Position numbers and translations under genes: made by a program. Under the pieces are notes generated by a model. That model was not told the DNA's origin, made no database searches, and was given only the letters and a program-made list of their open reading frames with translations. A stretch of DNA of 37,660 bases from Hyphomicrobiales bacterium (lineage in GTDB: Bacteria > Pseudomonadota > Alphaproteobacteria > Rhizobiales > Kaistiaceae), in contig JAFKKF010000022.1 in the NCBI GenBank assembly GCA_017305635.1, positions 1 through 37,660 of the forward strand, in the 5' to 3' direction. Below, piece by piece: positions 24,101 through 30,921 of the stretch. Within the stretch, counting starts at the first letter, position 1. Every line of letters begins with the position of its first letter.

Positions 24101-24290
24101 CAAGGGGCAGAAGACCGACAACGCCGACGTTAAGCAGAAGGCGGCGGAACGGTGGGCCGACGCCGTCAATCGCCTCGGCGACTACGGCGCGTGGCATTAT
24201 CTTCTCGTAACCGATCCGGGGCGACTCGGCCTTGAGCTGAACGCGCACACCAATGCCGCCTGGGACGAGGGGCCGTTCGCGCTGACATAG
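21144..24290 (+). CDS. res: Type III restriction endonuclease subunit (Res)
   Basis: The 1048-aa protein contains the SF2 helicase core. Walker A ATGSGKT is at 183-189, DEAH at 338-341, SATPF follows, and QVVGRALRR (motif VI) lies near residue 668. A C-terminal PD-(D/E)xK nuclease follows: Pro970-Asp971, then Glu985-Ile-Lys987 in VVVEIKGQK. This is the standard order for Res, which translocates or slides along DNA with ATP after Mod recognises the site and cuts about 25-27 bp away when two sites face each other. All catalytic motifs look intact. Its ATG overlaps the mod stop (TAATG), giving coupled translation. GC content is uniform, unlike the middle of mod. Confidence 0.92.
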   Translation: MAAAQEKEQAPLTVAEVDSPIINSPFREPEYHWQIERGKPPVKAEGRRRASYFYRVPEHAGRGRKNKKQAELFDDAKGEEIELEIVNRIRERVKEWRAGSRSGGVAYDGASPVTKELLELWRSSDRMQRLFFAQVEAVETILFLVEARDVYRKGLPEIPRDEPGLESKAAGVRAFMRYACKMATGSGKTTVMGMLTAWSILNRIAAPRDDRFSDTVLIVCPNVTIRERLQELDPALGDLSLYRTRQLVPPHRMEELRRGEVMIANWHRLAKKETNTVNGDSAKVVKTGEPVEVVKNAGKENESVEVKYFESDAAWFKRIRRELGSGKGRSPHWLIFNDEAHHAYRRGDTATDEQALDDDKDLAKKNEREATIWIEGLDRINRLAGGSRRRGINVCIDLSATPFYIQGSGNEVGKPFPWVVSDFGLLDAIESGLVKIPQLPARDVSGAEEAAYFNIWRWVQAKAKEGGYGTNVTPELVMNYASAPINLLASEWHERFLEWERFSKQQQRHPVPPVFIVVCRDTAVAREVHSWLANGNDSYGASPQWFRNEPGQEVTVRIDSKVIEDIEEGGTKDETRRLRFILDTVGKAEWPGGKIPEEWSELVRKHNDKVASDDNDGSLKWIDERIPPGRDVRCIVSVSMLAEGWDANTVTHIVGLRPFGSQLLCEQVVGRALRRKSYALNEDTQMFAEETAKVFGVPFELVPFKVAPAGPTPPQPEPNHIYSVPEKAAFEITFPIVSGYHQSGRFEVFVDWDQVAKVTIDPMRIPQLVELTPLTTPEGSAAAYGPGEKPILSLKEWRAMFRDQQVAFRIAKEICVRWQADNGAAAVPTQQLFPKVAFAAKRFLAEKLVRKGDSHACDVLLVGEYMQAAVSALMEAIKKGASSEDAEVAVVPQGAAGRGSTLYVDFHTTKPIYPVTRCHLNAMVADTQKWEQSAAFLLDSHPGVKSWVKNDRLGFFIPYRNRGLPAKYVPDFVVVTDTGRNVVVEIKGQKTDNADVKQKAAERWADAVNRLGDYGAWHYLLVTDPGRLGLELNAHTNAAWDEGPFALT

Positions 24291-24329
24291 ATTTCGCAAT
24301 CCGCTGCCGCTCATGCAGTAGTTTCGCGG

Positions 24330-24351
24330 TCCGGCGCGCGCCTGCGCCGGA
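24330..24351 (+). terminator. Hairpin after the mod-res operon
   Basis: TCCGGCGC at 24330-24337 pairs exactly with 24344-24351 around GCGCCT. It starts 40 bases after the res stop. There is no strong T tract. Confidence 0.45.
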
Positions 24352-24478
24352 GCGCGCTGTTATGATTTGCCGCTTTTGCCCTCCACACGGTTGCAGACAT
24401 GCCGGGCACGTGCAGGCAGGACGGTCCTTCGCTTTCCTTTCCGTTGCCGGTCCCTTCGTGATCCTCGCGGTCCTGCCG

Positions 24479-24616
24479 GACGGCGCTTTGCCGTCAAGGG
24501 CCTGCCCGCGCCAGCTTGCGAAGGCAAGCCCGTGTTGACCCATGACGGCGGCAGCTTTTGCCGCCCGGCCTTTCGTTCCGCGTCCTTCGGGACGGCAACA
24601 TCGAACGAAAGGAAAG
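24479..24616 (+). promoter_or_regulatory. Multi-hairpin leader that can hide the ribosome binding site of the 24621 gene
   Basis: In order, the gap before the gene holds: GACGGC-GCTTT-GCCGTC (24479-24495); GCTTGC-GAAG-GCAAGC (24514-24529), nested inside a possible GTCAA/TTGAC stem (24493-24497 with 24535-24539); and GGCGGCA-GCTTT-TGCCGCC (24547-24565). Last is a 10-bp stem CCTTTCGTTC (24569-24578) with 24603-24612, enclosing CGTCC-TTCG-GGACG (24581-24594), a classic UUCG tetraloop. The 3' arm of the last stem overlaps the AAAGGAAAG ribosome binding site. The first hairpin and the GTCAA stem share bases 24493-24495, so they are mutually exclusive. Confidence 0.55.
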
Positions 24617-24620
24617 CAAG

Positions 24621-24986
24621 ATGGGACTCGATATGTATGCCTGCACGCTGTCTCGCACGCCGGATGCACCGGTCGATTTCGAGGGCAAGGGCGCGACGCA
24701 TATTCACTACTGGCGCAAGCATCCGAACCTGCATGGCTGGATGGAGCGCCTGTACCGGGAAAAGGGCGGCTGCGACGACAGCTTCAATTGCGTCAATGTC
24801 CGCCTTACGCGGGAAGACCTCGACCGGCTGGAAGCAGACATCCGCGCGCGGCAGCTTCCGGCGACCGACGGCCCGTTCTTCGGCGAGAGCGACGGCTCCG
24901 AAACCGACGACGATCTTCAGTTTGTCGCCAAGGCGCGCGAAGCGCTCGCCGCCGGACTGACGGTCTTCTACACATCGTGGTGGTGA
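24621..24986 (+). CDS. Small conserved plasmid-type protein (HYWRKHPNLHGWM family), unknown function
   Basis: ATG 24621 has AAAGGAAAG about 5 bases upstream. The 121-aa protein reads MGLDMYA, then HIHYWRKHPNLHGWMERLYREKGG, then SFNCVNVRLTREDLDRLE, and ends FYTSWW. From memory, proteins of this pattern are widespread on alphaproteobacterial elements and are sometimes mislabelled phosphoglycerate kinase; nothing here resembles that enzyme. It is soluble and single-domain. The aromatic-rich conserved blocks suggest a binding function, but no catalytic motif is evident. Its leader is unusually structured, so expression is probably controlled at translation. Confidence 0.8.
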   Translation: MGLDMYACTLSRTPDAPVDFEGKGATHIHYWRKHPNLHGWMERLYREKGGCDDSFNCVNVRLTREDLDRLEADIRARQLPATDGPFFGESDGSETDDDLQFVAKAREALAAGLTVFYTSWW

Positions 24987-25157
24987 TCCTCCGCCGATCC
25001 GGGCCGGTCTCGGCATCGGTCCGGATCGCGGCGCCGCGCAGGCGGCAAGGCCGCTCCTCCATTCCGGCCAGTCCTTGGCCAATACAGTCCGCCTTTGAAA
25101 GGTCATGCACGTCCTTGCCGCCGCGCCCTGCGGCCGGACTCGGACGGAGTGACTGCT

Positions 25158-25835
25158 ATGAACGATACGACGCACAATTATTGGCAACAGGACGGGGAGC
25201 ACGCATTCACGCTGTTCGTCGGCGGAGAGCGACGCGCGACGGTAGATACGGTGTGCAATCGCGCTGTCCTGCTGGGCGGCGAGAACCGCGCGGAAGAGAA
25301 GATAACGGCCCCAGACTCGAAGGTGATCTTCAATGTGGTGGAGGACCGTCTCGACCTCAGGCGGGTGAACGTCTTCAAGTATCAGCCCGGCCACGACGAG
25401 GTGAACCCGCGCAGGCTTGCCGAATGGCGCGCCGAGGGCTTTCGCAAATCCCATTCGAAAGAAACGCTTTCACGTTTCTACCTTGAGCACGCATGGGCGG
25501 TTCTCCGGGACAAATCCCGCTGGGGGCTTACGGAAAAAGGCTTCGAGGCGCGCGGCCATGTCTGCGGCGCTTGGGAAGCCTTAAGGCGCAGCGACGGGCG
25601 ATGGACGCAGGACATACATGCGCGCGTCACGGCGGCGACGGCACGCCTTGAGCAGGCGGCAGAGAAGCCGAAGACGATGTTCGAATCGCTTGCTCTCCTC
25701 GATTGCGAAAAGGCGCTCGCCAGCGCGCCGCCGGGAATCGCGCAGGGAAAGGCGCGAGATATCGGTGAGAGCAATGCGAACCGCTCCTCCGACCGGAAAT
25801 GGAAAGGGTCTGACCGGAACGGACGCGGCTGGTAG
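25158..25835 (+). CDS. Hypothetical plasmid protein
   Basis: ATG 25158 follows ACGGAGTGA; the frame is open further 5' but without a ribosome site. The 225-aa product begins MNDTTHNYWQQDGEHAFTLFVGGERRATVD. It is soluble, basic toward the C-terminus (a disordered Lys/Arg/Ser tail), and has a middle helical part (FYLEHAWAVLRDKSRWGLT, then HARVTAATARLEQAAEKPKTM). I do not recognise a domain. Codon use is like the backbone and the downstream hairpin is very strong, so the gene is likely real. Confidence 0.6.
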   Translation: MNDTTHNYWQQDGEHAFTLFVGGERRATVDTVCNRAVLLGGENRAEEKITAPDSKVIFNVVEDRLDLRRVNVFKYQPGHDEVNPRRLAEWRAEGFRKSHSKETLSRFYLEHAWAVLRDKSRWGLTEKGFEARGHVCGAWEALRRSDGRWTQDIHARVTAATARLEQAAEKPKTMFESLALLDCEKALASAPPGIAQGKARDIGESNANRSSDRKWKGSDRNGRGW

Positions 25836-25873
25836 CGCATCCTCTTGACCCGCGCATGCCGATGGTGGTGGTG

Positions 25874-25906
25874 ATCTGCCCGGCGCCGTCACGGCGCCGG
25901 GCGGAT
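25874..25906 (+). terminator. Near-perfect 15-bp hairpin
   Basis: GCCCGGCGCCG (25878-25888) pairs exactly with 25892-25902 around TCA. The stem extends outward through one T-G wobble to ATC/GAT at 25874-25876 and 25904-25906. It lies between the 25158 gene and the SocA-like gene and probably insulates the two transcripts. No T tract follows. Confidence 0.5.
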
Positions 25907-25998
25907 TGGGCGCATCGCGAAAAGAGGTGGATCGACCGCGCCGGCGCATTGCCGCCGGCATCGGAAGCGATTAGAACGGAAGAAGAACAGGGAGATTC

Positions 25999-26505
25999 AT
26001 GACGGAAACCTACGACGGACGCGCGGTCGCAAACTTCATTCTCGACTATTGCGATGGTCGGGGACGGTCTGTCACGAACCTCGCCCTGCAGAAGCTCGTG
26101 TATTTCTGCCACGTCTGGTCGCTGATCGCGCTCGGCGGGCCGCTTGTCCGCCATAAGTTCGAGGCGTGGGAGTTCGGGCCGGTCCTGCCGTATCTCTACC
26201 GCTCCTTCAAGAATTACGACCGCGCGCCAATTGTGGGCCGCGCGACGCAAATTGATCCTTCCGATGGCAAACAGCGTGTCGTCGGGTATGATTTCAGCTT
26301 CGAGACAGATTCGCTGCTGCGGGAAATAGTTGAGTTTTACAGCCGCCTGCGCGCAGGCGACCTTGTGGAGCTCAGCCACGTCGAGGGGGGGCCGTGGCAT
26401 TCTGTCTGGAATCATGCGGGGGCGGTAAACCCCGGCATGAAGATCGACGACATGAGCATCCTGGAGTTTTACTCGAAAGTACCGACCCCTTTCTCGATAC
26501 AGTGA
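25999..26505 (+). CDS. Panacea-domain (DUF4065) protein, SocA-like antitoxin
   Basis: The 168-aa protein starts at ATG 25999 (CAGGGAGA upstream). It shows the Panacea/DUF4065 hallmarks: LALQKLVYFCHVWSLI, then HKFEAWEFGPVLPYLYRSF, and SHVEGGPWHSVWN near the end. Family knowledge: Panacea proteins are the antitoxin part of many toxin-antitoxin pairs. The best known is Caulobacter SocA, a ClpXP adaptor that degrades SocB. The gene is followed 10 bases later by a gene on the same strand, the expected place for the toxin. Which toxin class it controls cannot be read from the antitoxin. Confidence 0.85.
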   Translation: MTETYDGRAVANFILDYCDGRGRSVTNLALQKLVYFCHVWSLIALGGPLVRHKFEAWEFGPVLPYLYRSFKNYDRAPIVGRATQIDPSDGKQRVVGYDFSFETDSLLREIVEFYSRLRAGDLVELSHVEGGPWHSVWNHAGAVNPGMKIDDMSILEFYSKVPTPFSIQ

Positions 26506-26515
26506 CGGTTTCCAT

Positions 26516-27238
26516 ATGGCAGAACTGCGCGTCCCTTCCGTACAGCACCTCGCCCGCAACTGGCGGGACGAACCGGCGGCGATTGCCCGCCTCCTTGTGC
26601 GGCTCGCGCTGAATCCGCCGCGCTTCAACTACAATCCGCTCTATCTCGCCGTGCGCGACCTGCTGGTGCTGCGCGTGCCTTACGAGCAGGTCGCCGAAGG
26701 CATCCGGCGCAAGGTCAAGAACGAGAAAGTCCGCAACAACCTTCTCAGCGTGCTGCCGCTGATCCGGGATCATTTTGCGGGCGTGTCGCCGGATTTCTAC
26801 CAGACGATCGACAAGCGCTATTATCCGGTCGGCCGCGGCCTCATGGTGCCGTTTGAGCCGCCCATGATCTACGGCGTTGGCGGGCAGCTTTATTTCCCGT
26901 GGTTCAGCTTCTGGCGGCGCAACCCGCTCGCCCGGGAGCGCCTGTCGCTCTTCGTCACGCTTGTGGACGAGGTGCTGATGCAGGACCCCGACCTTGAAAC
27001 CGCGCGCTTCGAGATTCTGGATTTCAGTTGCCCCGGACCGAAAGCGCCGCGCACGCTGACCGTGCTCGACGCCCGCGACATCCCGCGCATGGACGAGGCG
27101 CGCAAGACGCAAATGCTGGAAGCTTTCGCGGAGGGATATTTCCAGGCGCTCGCGACGCTGGCAGGCACACCCCCGCCGCCGGAGGATCGCGACGAACCGC
27201 CGCCGCCCGATCCCGACCAGCCCGGCTTGTTCGACTAG
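26516..27238 (+). CDS. Candidate toxin partner of the Panacea antitoxin (possibly SocB-like)
   Basis: The 240-aa product starts 10 bases after the antitoxin stop; its ribosome site is weak, suggesting coupling. It is soluble, rich in aromatic and Arg residues, with segments FNYNPLYLAVRDLLVLRVP, then DFYQTIDKRYYPVGRGLMVPFEPP, then YFPWFSFWRRNP. It ends in a Pro/Asp-rich tail finishing DQPGLFD. Caulobacter SocB is a toxin that stalls replication by binding the DnaN clamp; a QxxLF-type tail here would fit that mode. I cannot confirm SocB homology by eye. A different Panacea-linked toxin, or a non-toxin, is possible. Confidence 0.55.
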   Translation: MAELRVPSVQHLARNWRDEPAAIARLLVRLALNPPRFNYNPLYLAVRDLLVLRVPYEQVAEGIRRKVKNEKVRNNLLSVLPLIRDHFAGVSPDFYQTIDKRYYPVGRGLMVPFEPPMIYGVGGQLYFPWFSFWRRNPLARERLSLFVTLVDEVLMQDPDLETARFEILDFSCPGPKAPRTLTVLDARDIPRMDEARKTQMLEAFAEGYFQALATLAGTPPPPEDRDEPPPPDPDQPGLFD

Positions 27239-27683
27239 CTTTCCGTTCAGCGTTTGGCTGCCCCGGCTGCGCCGGCCGGGCTCTATGGCTTTGCCACCGA
27301 ACCACGCATAGCGCGGTTTCGGCCTTCCGGTAACGATCCCTGGCAGAAGATCCGATAGCGGCGTCCCTTTGGGACGCCACTTGTCGTTTCGCGCGCTGAT
27401 CGCGCGCGTGCACCCTCTCACCAGCTTACACCGACGGGACGGAGCAAGGGCCAATAGCCGGAGTCCGGGCTGGCCCGCTCCATTCGCTGCGCTCCCGTGT
27501 GGCCCGGACCGCCTTCGGCGCCGCATGCGGTCAGGCTTTGGCTTCCGCCCCTTTCGGTACTCACGTCCATATCCGCCTTGCGGCGGATGAAAAGCATGGA
27601 CGCTCGGCGCTGGCCAAGGGTGCATGCGCGGCTCTTTTTTTGAGGGCTTCGCTGTCAGCAACGGCTAGCGAAAGGATACAGCC
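27239..27683 (+). promoter_or_regulatory. 445-base hairpin-rich leader of the ParB-like gene
   Basis: No gene fits this gap. It contains at least six hairpins: CCGGC-TGC-GCCGG at 27263-27275; AACCACGC-ATA-GCGCGGTT at 27300-27318 (one mismatch); GGCGTCCC-TTT-GGGACGCC at 27360-27378; CGCGCGC-TGATC-GCGCGCG at 27390-27408; GACCGC with GCGGTC at 27507-27532; and ATCCGCC-TTGC-GGCGGAT at 27571-27588. Such density over the whole gap is more than expected for a plain promoter and suggests a structured leader RNA, a separate small RNA, or a partition site array. Confidence 0.5.
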
Positions 27684-29384
27684 ATGAAACTCGACCACCT
27701 GCCCCTTGGGCAGTTGAAGCTTTCCCCTCTCAACGTCCGCAGGAAGGGCGGCAAGGACATTGCCGACCTTCTGCCCCTTGTCCGGCGGCACGGCATCATC
27801 CAGCCCCTGCTGGTCAGGCCGAACTGCGAGGGCTTTGAAATCGTCGCGGGGCAGCGGCGCTACAACACCCTGCTTGCGCTTGCGGAGGAAGGTGTCACCG
27901 ACCCCGTTCCGTGCATCGTCATGGAGGAAGGCGACGATGCGGCGGCGGTGGAAGCCTCCCTTGCCGAGAACATCGCACACCTCCCTATGGACGAGATCGA
28001 TCAGTACAAGGCGTTCGCGGCTCTTGCCGCCAAGGGCATGAGCGCGGGCGATGTGGCCGCGCATTTCGGCGTTTCCGAACGGCTTGTGCAGCAACGGCTG
28101 GCAATAGCGAACCTGATCGAGCCGATCCTGAATGCCTACCGCCGCGAGGAAATCGGCGCGGACACGTTGCGCAGCCTCACCATGGCGACACACCGCCAGC
28201 AGAAGGCATGGTGGAAGCTCTATAAGAGCGAGGACGAATACGCCCCGACAGGGCGGGCCTTGCGCGAATGGCTGTTCGGCGGCGCGCAAATTCCTGTCGG
28301 CAATGCCCTGTTCGACCCTGCCGCATACAAGGGCGCGATTGCTTCCGACCTGTTCGGCGACGAGCGCTATTTCATGGACAGCGCCGCATTCTGGCAGTTG
28401 CAGGGCGAAGCCATCGCGGCGAGGCGGGACGCCTATCTGGCCAAGGGCTGGGCCGAGATCGTCATGCTTGAGCCGGGCAAGCACTGGATGAGTTGGGATT
28501 TTCAGAAAACCCCGAAATCGAGAGGCGGGCGCGTCTACGTCACCTGCACCCGTGACGGCGAGGTTTCCTTCCATGAGGGATTCCTTCCGGTGAAGGAAAT
28601 CCGCAAGCGGGAGAAGGCGTCGGCAGCCGGGACGGATAGCGCCGCCCCGCGCCCCGAAACTACGAAGGCGATGCAGAATTATCTTGGCCTGCACCGCCAC
28701 GCGGCGGTGCGGACGGAGCTTCTCCGCCATCCCTGCATGGCGCTGCGCCTTGCGGTCGCGCACATGATCGCCGGTTCCGGCCTGTGGTCGGTGAAGGCGG
28801 AAGGCCGGCGGGCCGATAGCACCGCCATCGCTGAAAGCCTTGCCGCGAGCAAGGCGGAAGCAGCGTTCGCAGCCGAGCGCCGCGAGATCGCTGCGCTTCT
28901 CGGCATCGCGGAGGACGAGGACGGTCCTGTCGTGACGGGCAACACATGCGGCCGCGCCCGCGAGCTGCCGGGAATCTTCCGCGCCCTCCTGCAAATGGAA
29001 GACGAGGCCGTGATGCGGGTTCTGTCTTTCGTCATGGCCGAGACGCTGGCGGCGCACGGGGATGCCGTCGATCTGCTCGGGGAACTGCTGCACACCGACA
29101 TGCGGAACTGGTGGTCGCCGGACGAGACGTTCTTCGCGCTGCTGCGCGACAAGGACGCCGTCAACGCGATGCTGCGCGAGATCGCGGGCGCAAGGAAGGC
29201 GAACGCCCACCTTGCGTCCAAGATGAAGGTGCAGAAGCAGGTGATTGCGGATTGCCTTGCCGCCCGCAGCAAGGGCGAGCCATGGCTTCCCGGCTATCTC
29301 GCATTCCCCGCGCGCGGCTACACCGAGCGTTTCGCGCAGGGCCGGGCCGAAGCGCCGCCGCCCGATAATGAAGAAGATGAATAA
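27684..29384 (+). CDS. parB: ParB/KorB-family DNA-binding partition-type protein, long form
   Basis: The 566-aa protein starts at ATG 27684 with GAAAGGA upstream. The N-terminal ParB domain includes LSPLNVRR, then the CTP/nuclease-fold motif AGQRRY at residues 55-60 and AENIAHLPMDEIDQYKAF at 94-111. A KorB-like helix-turn-helix (SAGDVAAHFGVSERLVQQRL, 120-139) follows. The remaining 400 residues form a long C-terminal part not present in chromosomal ParB (about 300 aa total). No ParA is adjacent in the window, so it may work as a regulator or with a distant ATPase. The hairpin-rich leader upstream and a strong terminator downstream mark it as a single-gene unit. Confidence 0.88.
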   Translation: MKLDHLPLGQLKLSPLNVRRKGGKDIADLLPLVRRHGIIQPLLVRPNCEGFEIVAGQRRYNTLLALAEEGVTDPVPCIVMEEGDDAAAVEASLAENIAHLPMDEIDQYKAFAALAAKGMSAGDVAAHFGVSERLVQQRLAIANLIEPILNAYRREEIGADTLRSLTMATHRQQKAWWKLYKSEDEYAPTGRALREWLFGGAQIPVGNALFDPAAYKGAIASDLFGDERYFMDSAAFWQLQGEAIAARRDAYLAKGWAEIVMLEPGKHWMSWDFQKTPKSRGGRVYVTCTRDGEVSFHEGFLPVKEIRKREKASAAGTDSAAPRPETTKAMQNYLGLHRHAAVRTELLRHPCMALRLAVAHMIAGSGLWSVKAEGRRADSTAIAESLAASKAEAAFAAERREIAALLGIAEDEDGPVVTGNTCGRARELPGIFRALLQMEDEAVMRVLSFVMAETLAAHGDAVDLLGELLHTDMRNWWSPDETFFALLRDKDAVNAMLREIAGARKANAHLASKMKVQKQVIADCLAARSKGEPWLPGYLAFPARGYTERFAQGRAEAPPPDNEEDE

Positions 29385-29392
29385 GAGTGAAA

Positions 29393-29417
29393 AAGGCCGG
29401 GCGCATCGCCCGGCCTT
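29393..29417 (+). terminator. Terminator after parB
   Basis: AAGGCCGGGC (29393-29402) pairs exactly with 29408-29417 around GCATC. It starts 8 bases after the parB stop. The 5' side is preceded by A residues, so the stem can extend on the opposite strand too. Confidence 0.65.
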
Positions 29418-29495
29418 CGCAACTTTGAAAGTCAACTTGTTCTTAAACAAGATTATCCTGTAAAATATTCCATTTAATTAGGTGAGGAAATAGAA

Positions 29496-29765
29496 ATGAA
29501 TACCGATATTGATGATGTTATCGAAATTGAGAAGATAATGAATCGTTGCATCACGGACCTTTACGAGGAGGGCGAAATCGAAGATGCGGCGATCACCACA
29601 TCAGAGTTCTATGGTTTTTCTCCTGAAGATGTCGAAACAATCCATTTTCATAAGAACGGTGCAGGAGACGGTGTTTGGTTTCGCTTAAAGAACGGGCTTG
29701 TGTTCGACAAGGCTGCCGAGCCTTGCGATCCTGACCCGTCACTTTACGACACCACCGCCAACTGA
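29496..29765 (+). CDS. Small acidic protein, unknown, low GC
   Basis: The 89-aa product starts at ATG 29496 with GGTGAGGAAA upstream and is strongly acidic (MNTDIDDVIEIEKIMNRC...). It has a compact C-terminal half (HFHKNGAGDGVWFRLKNGLVF). GC content here is clearly below the backbone, and the upstream 29,420-29,495 is AT-rich, so this looks like a recent insert. I do not recognise the family; a small acidic soluble protein could be an antitoxin, an immunity protein or a DNA mimic, but nothing decides among them. It converges with the gene at 29809-30195. Confidence 0.6.
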   Translation: MNTDIDDVIEIEKIMNRCITDLYEEGEIEDAAITTSEFYGFSPEDVETIHFHKNGAGDGVWFRLKNGLVFDKAAEPCDPDPSLYDTTAN

Positions 29766-29808
29766 ACCCAGTTACGGCGCGATCCAATGGATTTTCATGT
29801 GGCGACCT

Positions 29809-30195
29809 TCACCTGGCCGTATGGCGTTTGAGGAGCAGCATCAGCTTTTCCCCTGCAAGCTGTTCCATCAGGGAAAGATTAAAGAGACAGACACGGACCA
29901 TGGCCGTCGCACCGAGGAACCGCTCGTAGTAAGACGCATAGTGAGGAGGAAAATCGGCGCGCGCCGCCTCAATCGCGTTCTCCACCTCATCAAGCCAGCA
30001 CCCATAGCCAAGTTCGATCTGATTTAGATGCGTTATCGCGATCCTCTCGGTTGGGACTTCATCGCTGTTGCGGAGACACTCGATACATGCACGAAAGAAC
30101 CGCTCGGCATTCGCGCGGAACACCTCGTCGTTGTCCTCTGTGACGGCTATCCGGTTCATAAATATGTCGAGCACATCGCGGTATTTCAGGTACAT
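29809..30195 (-). CDS. Small helical protein, unknown function
   Basis: The 128-aa product begins MYLKYRDVLDIFMNRIAVTEDN. It has a good ribosome site (ACGGAGG, 8 bases upstream on the minus strand) and appears mostly alpha-helical (AERFFRACIECLRNSDEVP, then LDEVENAIEAARADFPPHYASYYERF). No signal, membrane segment or known motif. It lies in the accessory region, downstream of another unknown gene on the same strand with its own ribosome site. Confidence that it is a gene is fair; nothing can be said of its role. Confidence 0.6.
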   Translation of the reverse strand: MYLKYRDVLDIFMNRIAVTEDNDEVFRANAERFFRACIECLRNSDEVPTERIAITHLNQIELGYGCWLDEVENAIEAARADFPPHYASYYERFLGATAMVRVCLFNLSLMEQLAGEKLMLLLKRHTAR

Positions 30196-30344
30196 TTTGA
30201 GCCTCCGTCGTTTGCGGCAGGCTCCTAAGTAAGCGAAGGTAACGTCGCTGGATTGGCCGGTTTCTGGTCAACAAGGCGAAGGACGTTTCACATAAATTGC
30301 TGTGCGGCTTCAGCCTGTCGGCACATCCGCAACGAATGACGATA

Positions 30345-30731
30345 TCAGCGCTTCCGTCCACGGGAAATCTCTTGAGAGCGGGACCGCCAAGCGCGGCCCA
30401 CGCTTTCAGGATGGTCTGGTGAAAGCGCAGCACGCTGCTCGGGCGGGGTCGCTTTTAGTGCAGTCTTCAATGTCGCGACGCGCTCTTCCAATTCAGAGGG
30501 GATGTAATGATAGCGATGATCGCCGCCGAGCGCATCCGGATAGGGCTGCATGTCATTGTTCACCTGATAGCGATTGGCTCCGCAGACCACCCCATCTTCC
30601 AGAACGAGGATTTCGGCTCTGAAAAAGCGGCATTGTGAATAAAGGCTGTAAAACGCTGACCCGCCTGGTATGTGTTCGACGAGATCGTAAAGTGGATTTC
30701 TGCGCCGCTCGTGATGCTGTTCGGTATACAT
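30345..30731 (-). CDS. Small unknown protein
   Basis: The 128-aa product starts at 30731 with GCGAGGAAG just upstream. The N-terminal 90 residues (for example NPLYDLVEHIPGGSAFYSLYSQCRFFRAEILVLEDGVVCGANRYQVN) look like a folded alpha/beta domain, while the tail is charged and probably disordered. I do not recognise a family. It is separated from the neighbours on both sides by 150-190 bases with no obvious gene. Confidence 0.55.
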   Translation of the reverse strand: MYTEQHHERRRNPLYDLVEHIPGGSAFYSLYSQCRFFRAEILVLEDGVVCGANRYQVNNDMQPYPDALGGDHRYHYIPSELEERVATLKTALKATPPEQRAALSPDHPESVGRAWRSRSQEISRGRKR

Positions 30732-30921
30732 GACTTCCTCGCAGGGTCTTCAACGCCGCGCCGATGCCTTACGGGACCAACGAGAAACGTGCGCATGCGA
30801 GTTTCCATCGGCTCCCCGCGGCCTGCTCAAAGATTACTGTGCCGTGAGGCTGCGGGCGTGGCCATGGACTGGTCATTCCGGGGTCGTTCGTCGGAACCCC
30901 CGGAAGAGCCTGCGATTCGGA

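Noticed and set aside
27561-29450. 629-codon open frame on the minus strand
   Set aside because: It is the shadow of parB. The plus-strand product has clear ParB motifs and a ribosome site; the minus frame has neither and reads through the terminator.
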